NCBI GenBank assembly: GCA_002367305.1
Contig: DFBG01000145.1
Coordinates: 43,985 to 63,647 of the forward strand
DNA length: 19,663 bases
DNA from: Actinobacteria bacterium UBA3086
GTDB taxonomy: Bacteria > Actinomycetota > Coriobacteriia > Anaerosomatales > UBA3086
Direction of reading: 5' to 3'
Shown here piece after piece: positions 7,402 through 14,901 of this stretch. The notes under the pieces are model-generated. The model worked only from the letters and a program-made list of their open reading frames with translations. It ran no database searches and was not told where the DNA came from. The position numbers and the translations under genes are program-made. Every line of letters starts with the position of its first letter. Position 1 is the first letter of the stretch.

Positions 7402-8025
7402 TCAACCCTCGCCTTCACTTGCGTCCGACGCCTCAGCCACCACTTTGGGATCAGCTTCGAGATCGGCCTTCAATAGCCCGCGATCCGTGTGGCACTGTGC
7501 GCACGTGAGATCGTCACCGTATGCGAGTTCCAAAAGCTCCTCGCCGTCGGCTACTTCGAGCTCAGGATAGACGGGGCGTGCATTGGTATGGAACGACTCG
7601 CGATGACACGCAGCGCATGGGGCATCCTTTGAGGGATGCTCGGCCATGAACGTCTCATCGTCCCACTCGTCCTCATGACAGTTGAGGCACTTCTTCGCCT
7701 CAACCTCGCCCATGAGATCTTCATTCTCAGGCTTGTCGGATACGTGTACCACCACTTCGCGCAGGCCGCCGATCTTGGTCTGCAAGTATCCGATGACACC
7801 GTCTCCGGCATGACACTTCAAACAGCTGACATCCGCATGCGCGGACTCTTCCCAGCCGACTACCGAGGGTTCGACCTCATGGCAACTCCTGCAGAATGCA
7901 GGTGTTGACGTCACCTCAAGTACTCCCACCATGACAACCACCAGTGCCACGAGCACGCCAGCCCATATATAGAGTTTGCGGCGGGACGGACGCTCTGTCA
8001 CCGACGATTCAGATTCAGTCAACAC
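7402..8025 (-). CDS. NapC/NirT-like membrane-anchored pentahaem cytochrome
   Basis: NapC/NirT/NrfH-type cytochromes take electrons from membrane quinol and hand them to periplasmic or extracellular partners. The product has a short charged N-terminus, one membrane anchor (LYIWAGVLVALVVVMVGVL, about 18-36) and five CXXCH motifs: CRSCH at about 45-49, CLKCH, CLNCH, CAACH and CAQCH. It ends in an Ala/Glu/Gly-rich stretch (ASDASEGEG) that looks like a linker rather than a natural C-terminus. AAGGAGG lies five bases before the chosen GTG (8025) and eight before a TTG (8022); either could start. It is the first gene of the cytochrome-rhodanese operon. The TGA at 7402-7404 that ends it is followed, in frame, by the decahaem sequence. 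Confidence 0.88.
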   Translation of the reverse strand: MLTESESSVTERPSRRKLYIWAGVLVALVVVMVGVLEVTSTPAFCRSCHEVEPSVVGWEESAHADVSCLKCHAGDGVIGYLQTKIGGLREVVVHVSDKPENEDLMGEVEAKKCLNCHEDEWDDETFMAEHPSKDAPCAACHRESFHTNARPVYPELEVADGEELLELAYGDDLTCAQCHTDRGLLKADLEADPKVVAEASDASEGEG

Positions 8026-8223
8026 GATCACCTCCTTGTTCCTCGTAGTCCAAGTACATTGCACTCGCTTATTCACTCACGCGCCTCAGAGATCCGGCAT
8101 CCGCGCGTAGCAGTTGAAACGCATGAGCCTGAAAAAGCCTTGTCAAGTCGCAAGCCAACTCCATGATGATTATCGAACATTGACTTCCAGCGCTTTATAC
8201 CTCTTTCTGCACTTCAAGTACCC

Positions 8224-8265
8224 AGAACGACCGTTCTTTCTAACCCGAGCACAGGGCAGAACGAC
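8224..8265. promoter_or_regulatory. Palindrome plus repeated half-site upstream of the cytochrome operon
   Basis: AGAACG-AC-CGTTCT at 8224-8237 is a perfect 6-2-6 inverted repeat. The sequence CAGAACGAC at 8223-8231 recurs exactly at 8257-8265, 34 bases away. The pair lies about 200 bases upstream of the cytochrome start. That layout suits a dimeric regulator, but no known consensus was recognised and no confident -35/-10 pair was found. Confidence 0.35.
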
Positions 8266-8285
8266 AAAAAATACCACAAAGAGAA

Positions 8286-8314
8286 GGCAGGGCCCGAAAT
8301 ATCTGGACCCTGCC
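8286..8314 (-). terminator. Terminator after the small lipoprotein gene
   Basis: On the minus strand GGCAGGGTCC pairs with GGGCCCTGCC (10 bp, one G-U, 9-nt loop). It is followed by a T-rich tract (TTCTCTTTG, then a T6 run a little further on). It lies 35 bases past the lipoprotein stop. Confidence 0.7.
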
Positions 8315-8348
8315 AACAACACCTGTTGGGATCGAACGCGCAGAACGT

Positions 8349-8867
8349 CTACTCGGAGACGGTGATCTCTATGTACTCATCGATCTCACTGTACTCGCCA
8401 GTGGCACCATCGATCTCGAACGCATGCCACTGATCCTTGCCCTCTTCCCAGAGCGCGGTTCCCTCATACTCAGAGACATCGCCATCTGAGTCGGTGATGA
8501 TCAACTGCACCTCAGCTGAACCGATATCCCCGGCCTCTTCTGCAAAGTACACCGAGACCACGTAGGTGCCTGACGAAAGCTCAGCCTCGTCAGTGAAATC
8601 GACATACTCGGCGCCTTCTGTGCCGTCGAAGACATCCACGCCGTTCTCGATACTTGCCGCAGTGATCGGACTCACGCCGTCTTTATCCCAGACCTCGAGA
8701 TCCAGATCCACCGGCTCGTCCCACACAAGGGCAACCTGCACTACGCCATCGTCTGGCGAGGGCGCGTCGTTGGGACCGAACTCAACGGTGGCTCCATCTC
8801 CGCCGCCGCATCCTGCAACAACAAGAACCACGAATAGTGCCAACACGATCAGTGATGTACGCTTCAT
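8349..8867 (-). CDS. Small acidic lipoprotein of unknown function
   Basis: The 172-residue protein has a clear lipoprotein signal (MKRTSLIVLALFVVLVVAGC, lipidated C20). A Gly-rich spacer and a single very acidic domain follow. The segment VALVWDEPVDLDLEVWDKDG resembles the 'W...DLDLHV..PDG' motif found in beta-sandwich domains of exported proteins (DUF2135/YfaP-like). Later strands (SGTYVVSVYFAEE, AEVQLIITDSDGDVSEYEG) also suggest a beta-sandwich, perhaps calcium binding because of the many Asp residues. The ATG at 8867 is preceded by AGGAGGG, about 11 bases away. It appears monocistronic, with its own terminator. Function is unknown; family resemblance is a weak inference. Confidence 0.75.
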   Translation of the reverse strand: MKRTSLIVLALFVVLVVAGCGGGDGATVEFGPNDAPSPDDGVVQVALVWDEPVDLDLEVWDKDGVSPITAASIENGVDVFDGTEGAEYVDFTDEAELSSGTYVVSVYFAEEAGDIGSAEVQLIITDSDGDVSEYEGTALWEEGKDQWHAFEIDGATGEYSEIDEYIEITVSE

Positions 8868-8933
8868 GTGTGGACCCACCCTCCTGAGCGAATTACGCTA
8901 CCGCAACAGAGTATCAGGCGGTCCCGACACGCG

Positions 8934-10739
8934 CTAACGTCGGCCAGCCTTCTTGCGTTCACCCTCAGTGAGCAGACGCTTGCGCATCCGAATGTTCTGG
9001 GGAGTTATCTCGAGCAATTCGTCTTCCTCTATATACTCCAACGACTCTTCGAGTGTGAACACAACCGCAGGAGCGAGCATGATCCCCTTGTCGGAGCCCG
9101 AGGCACGCGTGTTGGTCAGCTGCTTGGACTTTGCCGCGTTCACCGCGAGATCGTTGTCACGAGAGTTCTCTCCGATGATCATGCCCTCGTAGCACTCGAC
9201 ACCTGGGCTCACAAACATCGTTCCGCGCTGCTGCAACGTATCAAGGGAGTACGCAATGGCCGGCCCGGTCACCATGGAGATGAGCGTGCCGTTCTGACGC
9301 CTCGCGATGTCACCACGCCACGGGCCGTACTCGGAGAAGTGATGAAACAAGCTTGCTTCGCCACGAGAGGCGTTAAGAATCCGAGTGCGAAGTCCCAAGA
9401 GCCCTCGGGACGGGACCTTGAACTCGAGATGGGTCTGATCGCCACGCTGAGACATGTCGATCATCTCACCAGAGCGAGCACCCATGATCTCGATGACCTT
9501 GCCCGCGTACTCGCCCGGCACATCGACGACCGCGAGCTCGATCGGCTCCATCTTCTTGCCGTTCTCCTCTTTGAGGATCACGCGCGGGCGTCCCACCTGA
9601 AACTCGAAGCCCTCTCTGCGCATCGTCTCCATCAGTACTGAAAGGTGTAGGATTCCTCGGCCAGCGACGATCATTCCGTCGCGCTCCTCGGTCTCCGAGA
9701 TGTTCATCGAGATGTTGGACTCGGCTTCACGGAACAGCCGATCCTTGACCTGGCGTCCAGTGACCTTGTCGCCCTCGCGGCCTGCGAACGGGCTGCTGTT
9801 AGCCGAGATCACTACAGATACCGTGGGCTCCTCAACGGCGATGGGCTCAAGCTGCATGGGCTCGATCTCGCACGTGACCATGTCGCCGATGTCGATATCA
9901 TCGACTCCGACCACCGCTGCGATATCGCCCGCCCGAATCTCCTTGGCCTCCTGTCGTCCCAGAGCCTCGAACGTGAATATCTGCTTGGCCTGAGCCATGA
10001 AGCGACTTCCGTCATTCTTGACGATGAGAACGCGCGCGCCCGCGCGAAGAGTTCCGGAGAACACGCGCCCAATGCCGATACGGCCCACAAAGTTGGAGTA
10101 GTCGATCGTGCACACCTGCAGCGCAAGAGGTCCATCGAGCTTCACGTCAGGACACGGAATATGTTTGAGGATGGAGTCCAGGAGCGGGATCATGTCCATG
10201 TTGTCGTCCTCGGGCTCGTAGCGCGCATAGCCGTTGGTCGCGGAAGCGTAGATGACGGGGAAGTCGAGCTGGTCGTCGTTTGCGTCGAGCTCGACGAACA
10301 GGTCGAAGACCTCATTGAGAACCTCGGCCGGCCGAGAGCCAGGACGATCGATCTTGTTGATGACGACCAGCGGCTTGAGACCGTGACCGAGAGCCTTCTT
10401 GAGCACGAAGCGAGTCTGAGGCATGGGCCCTTCGAATGCGTCGACGATCAGCAGAACACCGTCGGCCATACGGAGCACACGCTCGACCTCACCACCGAAG
10501 TCAGCATGGCCGGGGGTGTCGATGACGTTGATCTTGACGTCCCCGTATCGAATGGAGATGTTCTTGGAGAGGATCGTGATGCCGCGCTCGCGCTCGAGAT
10601 CGTTGCTGTCGAGTACGCAGTCGTCGACCTTCTGGTTGTCGCGGAAAACGTGCGTGGTCGCAAGTAGCCGATCGACCAGCGTGGTCTTACCGTGGTCGAC
10701 GTGCGCGATGATGGCGATGTTTCGAATCTTGGTGTGCAT
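8934..10739 (-). CDS. typA: Ribosome-associated translational GTPase TypA/BipA
   Basis: TypA/BipA is an EF-G-like GTPase that binds the 70S ribosome and helps large-subunit assembly and stress or cold adaptation. The 601-residue product has the full G domain: G1 AHVDHGKTTL, G2 region RERGITI, G3 DTPGHADF, G4 NKIDR and a G5 SAT motif. The beta-barrel domain, the EF-G-like domains and the specific C-terminus (SRGLLGLRTRILNASRGEA, ending in a basic tail) follow. The start is the ATG of MHTKIRNIAIIAH; AGGAAG lies about eight bases upstream. The frame stays open some 40 codons further upstream, but that part has no family similarity and lies in the leader downstream of the promoter. Length is standard for the family. 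Confidence 0.97.
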   Translation of the reverse strand: MHTKIRNIAIIAHVDHGKTTLVDRLLATTHVFRDNQKVDDCVLDSNDLERERGITILSKNISIRYGDVKINVIDTPGHADFGGEVERVLRMADGVLLIVDAFEGPMPQTRFVLKKALGHGLKPLVVINKIDRPGSRPAEVLNEVFDLFVELDANDDQLDFPVIYASATNGYARYEPEDDNMDMIPLLDSILKHIPCPDVKLDGPLALQVCTIDYSNFVGRIGIGRVFSGTLRAGARVLIVKNDGSRFMAQAKQIFTFEALGRQEAKEIRAGDIAAVVGVDDIDIGDMVTCEIEPMQLEPIAVEEPTVSVVISANSSPFAGREGDKVTGRQVKDRLFREAESNISMNISETEERDGMIVAGRGILHLSVLMETMRREGFEFQVGRPRVILKEENGKKMEPIELAVVDVPGEYAGKVIEIMGARSGEMIDMSQRGDQTHLEFKVPSRGLLGLRTRILNASRGEASLFHHFSEYGPWRGDIARRQNGTLISMVTGPAIAYSLDTLQQRGTMFVSPGVECYEGMIIGENSRDNDLAVNAAKSKQLTNTRASGSDKGIMLAPAVVFTLEESLEYIEEDELLEITPQNIRMRKRLLTEGERKKAGRR

Positions 10740-10853
10740 GGTCCTTCTTCCTGAATTCATGGAGTCGACGCTTGCGTCAACGATGACAGCGCGACACTTC
10801 CGCGCTATGACGGCGATCCCAGACTTCACCATTAAGGAGACCGCAACCCTCAA

Positions 10854-10883
10854 ACTATGCACGGATAACCTTCACTTTGTCAA
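10854..10883 (-). promoter_or_regulatory. Predicted sigma70-type promoter of typA
   Basis: On the minus strand a perfect -35 TTGACA (10878-10883) is followed after 18 bases by CATAGT (10854-10859), four of six matches to the -10 consensus. Transcription would start near 10847, giving a leader of about 105 nt. The leader contains a 7-bp hairpin at 10764-10781 (GTTGACG / CGTCGAC with one G-U), about 25 bases before the start codon. Confidence 0.55.
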
Positions 10884-10982
10884 CTACGCTAGTCAGCCAC
10901 AGCGGTAGTGTAAAGTTACTTCAGAGGGTACGCGCGCGACCGGAACATCGCCGCGTACAACGGACCTCCGGGGTAGGGATGC

Positions 10983-11864
10983 ATGGGTAAACGACTCGGC
11001 TGCGCCTTTATGTGCGTAGTCTTCCTGATGTTCTTTGTAGCCGCGTGTGGCGCGGGTGATACCGCTGTGCCCGATGTCTTCGGCAGAACCATCGAACGGG
11101 CCGAAGTAGACTTCGAATCCGTCGGGCTGAAGCTTGGAAGCGTGCGCTACGACGCAAACGCGCCTGGTGCAACTGGACGAGTGATCGACCAACGACCAGA
11201 CGCCGGGCTGCTCGTCCGCGACGGTCGCAGGATCTCGATCGTGATCTCAGGACCCGAGATGGTCCGAGTCCCCTATCTGAGGGGCGAAGGCCGATCGAGC
11301 GCACGATCGCAGATTTCCGCAGCCAAGCTGTCTCGGGGGCCAGTCACCCGTGTGAACGACAACTTCGCCCCAGAGGGTGAGGTCCTGAACCAAGACCCTC
11401 CTGCCGGGCGATGGGTGCCCAAGGGAACGCAGGTATCTTTGACCCTCTCCGATGGGCCAGAAACAGCGAACGTCCCCGGTGTGACGGGACTGCAGGAGCG
11501 TGACGCACGCGGCTTCCTATATGACGTGGGCCTGCGGCCATGGGTGACCGATGAGTACGCGAACCGAGCCGAGGGATACGTCATCCAGCAGTACCCTCGA
11601 ACGCGCACTGAACTCGAACTGGGCGAGACCGTGGAGATAGTCGTGTCCGCCGGCCCACCTCCGGTGAGCGTTCCCGACGTTCGCGGTTTGAGCGAACGAA
11701 ACGCAAAGAACGAACTGGAGGACGCCGGACTGGAAGTGAGCTTCATCGAGGGAAACGATGAAGGCAAACGCTCCGAGCGGTACGTGTACTCGCAGGTCCC
11801 CTATCCGGGAGCGGTGGTCCCCGAGGGCACAGGGGTCGCCCTGCGTATCCGCGTCTTCGAGTGA
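10983..11864 (+). CDS. PASTA-domain lipoprotein (four PASTA repeats)
   Basis: A 293-residue exported protein with signal peptide and lipobox (FVAAC, lipidated C22). It is followed almost entirely by four consecutive PASTA domains at about 28-92, 93-158, 160-225 and 228-293. They carry the repeating 'VPDV.G......A...L...GL' opening and 'Q.P..G..V..G..V.I.VS.G' closing patterns, for example VISGPEMVRVP, TLSDGPETANVP and VVSAGPPPVSVP. PASTA domains bind peptidoglycan fragments or beta-lactams and usually sit outside PknB-type kinases or penicillin-binding proteins. Here there is no kinase or transpeptidase domain. It is divergent from typA and ends 24 bases before the convergent psuG stop. The ribosome-binding site is weak (GGGG..AGGG). 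A role in cell-wall sensing is inferred. Confidence 0.9.
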   Translation: MGKRLGCAFMCVVFLMFFVAACGAGDTAVPDVFGRTIERAEVDFESVGLKLGSVRYDANAPGATGRVIDQRPDAGLLVRDGRRISIVISGPEMVRVPYLRGEGRSSARSQISAAKLSRGPVTRVNDNFAPEGEVLNQDPPAGRWVPKGTQVSLTLSDGPETANVPGVTGLQERDARGFLYDVGLRPWVTDEYANRAEGYVIQQYPRTRTELELGETVEIVVSAGPPPVSVPDVRGLSERNAKNELEDAGLEVSFIEGNDEGKRSERYVYSQVPYPGAVVPEGTGVALRIRVFE

Positions 11865-11888
11865 TCTCCCGCTCCGCGCAGATCGAGA

Positions 11889-12806
11889 CTAACCCTTGGC
11901 CTGTGCGAGCTCCGATGCAATCGCCGCTGCCAGACGAGCATTGCTGTAGACAAGCTCCTTGTTGGCCGCCTCGCTCGCTCCCCCGGAAAGCTCATGGATA
12001 CTCCCCAGCAGGAACGGAGTGATCTCTTTCCCGTGAATCCTGAGTTCATCGGCACGGGCAAGCGAGGTCGCGATGATTCCGTCGAGCCATTCGGGATCGA
12101 GCTCATGCTCCACTGCTATGGGGTTGGCGATGACCGTTCCTCCAGCGAGTCCCAGATCACGTCGAACACGAAGCACGCCAGCAATCTCCGCTGCCGAATC
12201 CAGTCGCCTGTCCACGCCGTGACCGCTCGATCGCGTGTAGAAGGCGGGGAACTCGTCGGTACGATAGCCCAAGACGGGCACACCGTGTGTCTCGAGGACC
12301 TCGAGCGTGAGCCCTAGGTCGAGGATTGACTTGGCACCTGCGCACACAACCGCGACATCTGTACGCGCGAGTTCCAGTAGATCCGCCGAAACGTCGAAAC
12401 TCTCTTGCGCTCCCCGATGCACCCCGCCTATCCCACCGGTGGCAAAAACAGAGATGCCCGCCATAGCTGCAACGAGCATGGTGCCAGCAACCGTTGTCGC
12501 ACCATCACGGCCGGCCGACAGCAGCACCGGGATGTCCCGTCGGCTTGCCTTTTCCACATCACCAGCACGAGCGAGATGCTCGATGTCGTCGGGGGTGAGC
12601 CCCACCCTCAGTTTGCCGCCAAGTAGAGCGACCGTTGCCGGAATCGCGCCGCCGACACGCACATTCCTCTCCGCCTCAAGAGCACACTCCACGTTGGCCG
12701 GGTAAGGGAACCCGTGCGAGATGATCGTGGATTCCAGCGCCACCACGGGTCGGCCCTCATCCAATGCGCTTTGAACCTCGGGCGCTACCGACAGATACTC
12801 GTTCAC
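11889..12806 (-). CDS. psuG: Pseudouridine-5'-phosphate glycosidase
   Basis: PsuG reversibly splits the C-C glycosidic bond of pseudouridine 5'-phosphate to uracil and ribose 5-phosphate. The 305-residue product has the family signatures: PVVALESTIISHGFPYP with the catalytic Glu (E25), EKASRRDIPVLLSAGRDGATTVAGT, GISVFATGGIGGVHRG, and VVCAGAKSILDLGLTLEVLETHGVPVLGY with the conserved catalytic Lys. It starts at GTG, overlapping the psuK stop as GTGA, with GGAGGAGG just upstream. Together with psuK it forms a complete cytosolic pathway for reusing pseudouridine from RNA turnover. Length and motifs are complete. Confidence 0.96.
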   Translation of the reverse strand: MNEYLSVAPEVQSALDEGRPVVALESTIISHGFPYPANVECALEAERNVRVGGAIPATVALLGGKLRVGLTPDDIEHLARAGDVEKASRRDIPVLLSAGRDGATTVAGTMLVAAMAGISVFATGGIGGVHRGAQESFDVSADLLELARTDVAVVCAGAKSILDLGLTLEVLETHGVPVLGYRTDEFPAFYTRSSGHGVDRRLDSAAEIAGVLRVRRDLGLAGGTVIANPIAVEHELDPEWLDGIIATSLARADELRIHGKEITPFLLGSIHELSGGASEAANKELVYSNARLAAAIASELAQAKG

Positions 12807-13795
12807 TGGGCCTCCTCCATCACACGTTCAACGATGCTTCTCGACAAACTCGAGTCAACTGTTTCCTCAGTCGTGAGCGCCCGCGACGCCAGAGACGAGG
12901 CGAATCTCGCGGTCTGCCACAAGGACGCGTGCTGCATCGCGCCCCAGGCAGCCCCTGCAGCGAACGCATCACCGGCACCCGTGTCGCTCAGAACGGTGAC
13001 GGACGGAGCGGGGATCTCAAGATACTCATCGCCCTCAAGTGCATAGACCCCACGCTCCCCCATTGTTATCAGAATTCGGTGCAGGCCCGTGGAGATCAGT
13101 TCCCGAGCCACAAGCTCAATGGGGGCATCACCGGGCAATGCGTCACCTACTAGAGCACGTGCCTCCATTTCGTTCGCTTTCAATGTGTGGAGACGTCCGA
13201 GCGATGATCGAGCCCGTGCCGACTTCACGACCGAAACCGGGTCGAGAACTATGGGCACGCTCGCCCCCACCTCACACATCCACTCGATCGTACTCTCCCC
13301 TATATTGGTGTCGAGAACGATCACCGAAGCGTCTCGCAGGACGGACCTCAGCGACTCCAGCGCGGAGGGAACCACCCGGTCGAGTGCTCTCATGTCGTTG
13401 AGTGCAAGATTCATGATCCCGCACTCATCCGCTATCGCCAGATAGACACATCCCGGCAGATCGCCGATTGAAAGAGAGTGCGCGACGTCGATTCCCGTTT
13501 CGACACACTTGGCGCGCAATCGAGCAGCATTGACGTCGTTGCCGAAGGCGGTCACCAGCTTGACGGGAACCTCGATGCGGGCGAGATTCTCCGCGATGTT
13601 GCGTCCCACACCGCCGCTCGAAACACACACATGCCCGGGATTGGAGTCCCGGGCAATGAGTGCCTGATCACTGAATCCAACAATGTCCGTGTTGGCGCCG
13701 CCCAGAACGACCGCGTAGGCCTCCGAGGTGGAACCGATCTGGGATGCTGTTCGTGTTTCCATGGTGCAAAGATACCGCGCCTGCGGCATTCTCAC
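12803..13795 (-). CDS. psuK: Pseudouridine kinase (PfkB family)
   Basis: A PfkB/ribokinase-fold sugar kinase; next to psuG it is most likely the pseudouridine kinase making pseudouridine 5'-phosphate. Motifs include the N-terminal strand AVVLGGANTDIVG, the sugar-binding GGVGRNIAENLAR signature, NEMEA in the centre, and the C-terminal PfkB signature SDTGAGDAFAAGAAW with its catalytic Asp. The longest form starts at a GTG overlapping the preceding lipoprotein stop as GTGA. ATGs at 13789 and 13762 are alternatives, and none has a strong Shine-Dalgarno. From the GTG the protein has 330 residues. It overlaps psuG by four bases, which implies translational coupling. PfkB proteins vary in substrate, so the assignment rests partly on context. 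Confidence 0.9.
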   Translation of the reverse strand: MRMPQARYLCTMETRTASQIGSTSEAYAVVLGGANTDIVGFSDQALIARDSNPGHVCVSSGGVGRNIAENLARIEVPVKLVTAFGNDVNAARLRAKCVETGIDVAHSLSIGDLPGCVYLAIADECGIMNLALNDMRALDRVVPSALESLRSVLRDASVIVLDTNIGESTIEWMCEVGASVPIVLDPVSVVKSARARSSLGRLHTLKANEMEARALVGDALPGDAPIELVARELISTGLHRILITMGERGVYALEGDEYLEIPAPSVTVLSDTGAGDAFAAGAAWGAMQHASLWQTARFASSLASRALTTEETVDSSLSRSIVERVMEEAQ

Positions 13796-14862
13796 ACCCC
13801 GTCGTCACCAAGCCAGATCCACTGATCGATCGATTCCTCGGCAATACCGACCTCGGTGAACTCCAGCGATCCGGACCCCGGTTCGAAACTCGCCAGAACG
13901 CCTGCGTTCTCTTCCTGGTCTCGCGTGGCCATCCGCACGAGCACCGTTCCACTCGGCCCACGACCGCACACGGTGTCATATTCGAAGCCCGGGGCAAACG
14001 CACCATCCGAGATCAACGTGCGCTCAACCCAGGAACTCCCTGTGAATACGACCTCGACCAAGTCGACCACGAGTTCATCCGCATGAACCGAGTTGCGCAT
14101 GAACACGAACACTCCCTCATCGGTTACCGATCTCGTGAACAGCGAATCATCTCGATACGGCTCCCCCTGTACGGTGAGCACATCTCCGCTCGCGACGCAG
14201 AACAGAGAAGCGAAATCGTCATCCGTGGCCGGAGTCCCCTGCGTCTTGAGCACGACGTTGATCTCCTCACCGCCGATACACCTGTCCAACGACCAGATGT
14301 AGTGATGTTCAGGTACATCTCCGTCCAGAAGGACTCTCTCCGGATTCCCATCTATGGGCGCTCGCGACAACGTAGTCTCGATCGAATCCATGGACTCCAG
14401 CATCTCGACCCACACCACTGCGCCGTCCGCCGTGAACACGCCGTCGGCCACGTACGGAAACTCTTCCGTTCGATGCGGTAGAACGGTCGCGTCACCCGTC
14501 GAGTCGAGAACGACCAGATGATCCGACACCTTTGCGAAGGTCTCGTCGCCCATCTCACTCAGACGAACCAGTATTCTCTTCCGCACAGGGTCGCAGTCGA
14601 ACAGGGAGACCGAGAACTCCTCCGGGGCACTCCACACCGTGCTGATAGAACCATCCAGACCCACGAGGCACAGGGAATCGCTCTTGTCATCGGCCCGTTT
14701 GACCGCAAGGACAGCCTCCGGCGAGTCCTCCAACTGTGAGCTCTGCCAACCCTCGAGTTCGAGTTGCACAGCCCCTGTCTGGCTCGACTCGCCACACCCC
14801 GCCAACGCCAGCGCTCCAATGAGCAGCGCCAAACACACGATCGAACGAACCATCTTCGACAT
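13792..14862 (-). CDS. Exported lipoprotein, beta-propeller-like, function unknown
   Basis: The 356-residue protein has a lipoprotein signal (ending LALAGC, lipidated C23). The mature part is rich in beta-strands, with recurring short blocks such as SLCLVGLDGSISTVW, DHLVVLDSTGDATVLPH, VFTADGAVVWVEMLES and LFCVASGDVLTVQGEPY. This suggests a TolB/WD40-type beta-propeller. No named family was recognised and no catalytic motif stands out. The ATG is preceded by AGGGAGGAG six bases upstream. Its TGA stop overlaps the GTG of psuK, so it appears to be translated together with the pseudouridine genes. Whether it takes part in nucleoside uptake is unknown; the link is positional only. Confidence 0.75.
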   Translation of the reverse strand: MSKMVRSIVCLALLIGALALAGCGESSQTGAVQLELEGWQSSQLEDSPEAVLAVKRADDKSDSLCLVGLDGSISTVWSAPEEFSVSLFDCDPVRKRILVRLSEMGDETFAKVSDHLVVLDSTGDATVLPHRTEEFPYVADGVFTADGAVVWVEMLESMDSIETTLSRAPIDGNPERVLLDGDVPEHHYIWSLDRCIGGEEINVVLKTQGTPATDDDFASLFCVASGDVLTVQGEPYRDDSLFTRSVTDEGVFVFMRNSVHADELVVDLVEVVFTGSSWVERTLISDGAFAPGFEYDTVCGRGPSGTVLVRMATRDQEENAGVLASFEPGSGSLEFTEVGIAEESIDQWIWLGDDGV

Positions 14863-14875
14863 GATCTCTCCTCCC

Positions 14876-14891
14876 TGTGCCCGCGGGCACA
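14876..14891. promoter_or_regulatory. 16-bp perfect palindrome at the lipoprotein ribosome-binding site
   Basis: TGTGCCCGCGGGCACA is its own reverse complement and touches the AGGGAGGAG Shine-Dalgarno of the lipoprotein-psuK-psuG unit. It could be an operator, or an mRNA hairpin with an imperfect loop. No regulator is known. Confidence 0.4.
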
Positions 14892-14901
14892 TCCCCCATG
14901 T

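Larger units (their letters stand above)
8026..8348. other. Gene-free stretch between the cytochrome operon and the lipoprotein
   Basis: About 320 bases, more AT-rich in its middle (roughly 8150-8280), without a credible gene. It holds the cytochrome ribosome-binding site, the candidate operator at 8224-8265 and the terminator of the lipoprotein gene at 8286-8314. AT-rich minus-strand boxes such as TATAAA (about 8194-8199) and GATAAT (about 8169-8174) are present, but neither has a well-spaced -35 partner. Confidence 0.6.

Noticed and set aside
7402..7404. Genome-wide reassignment of UGA to an amino acid
   Set aside because: TGA is used as a normal stop by dnaX, psuK, the baeRF-like gene and the two genes at 13792 and 14925, so only local recoding or mutation is plausible.
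8325..8348. GTTCGATCCC on the minus strand, like a tRNA T-loop
   Set aside because: The flanking bases do not form a T-stem, and no acceptor, D or anticodon arms are present.
8114..8365. Small plus-strand open frame of 83 codons in the intergenic stretch
   Set aside because: No ribosome-binding site, basic low-complexity product, and it overlaps the lipoprotein terminator and the candidate operator.
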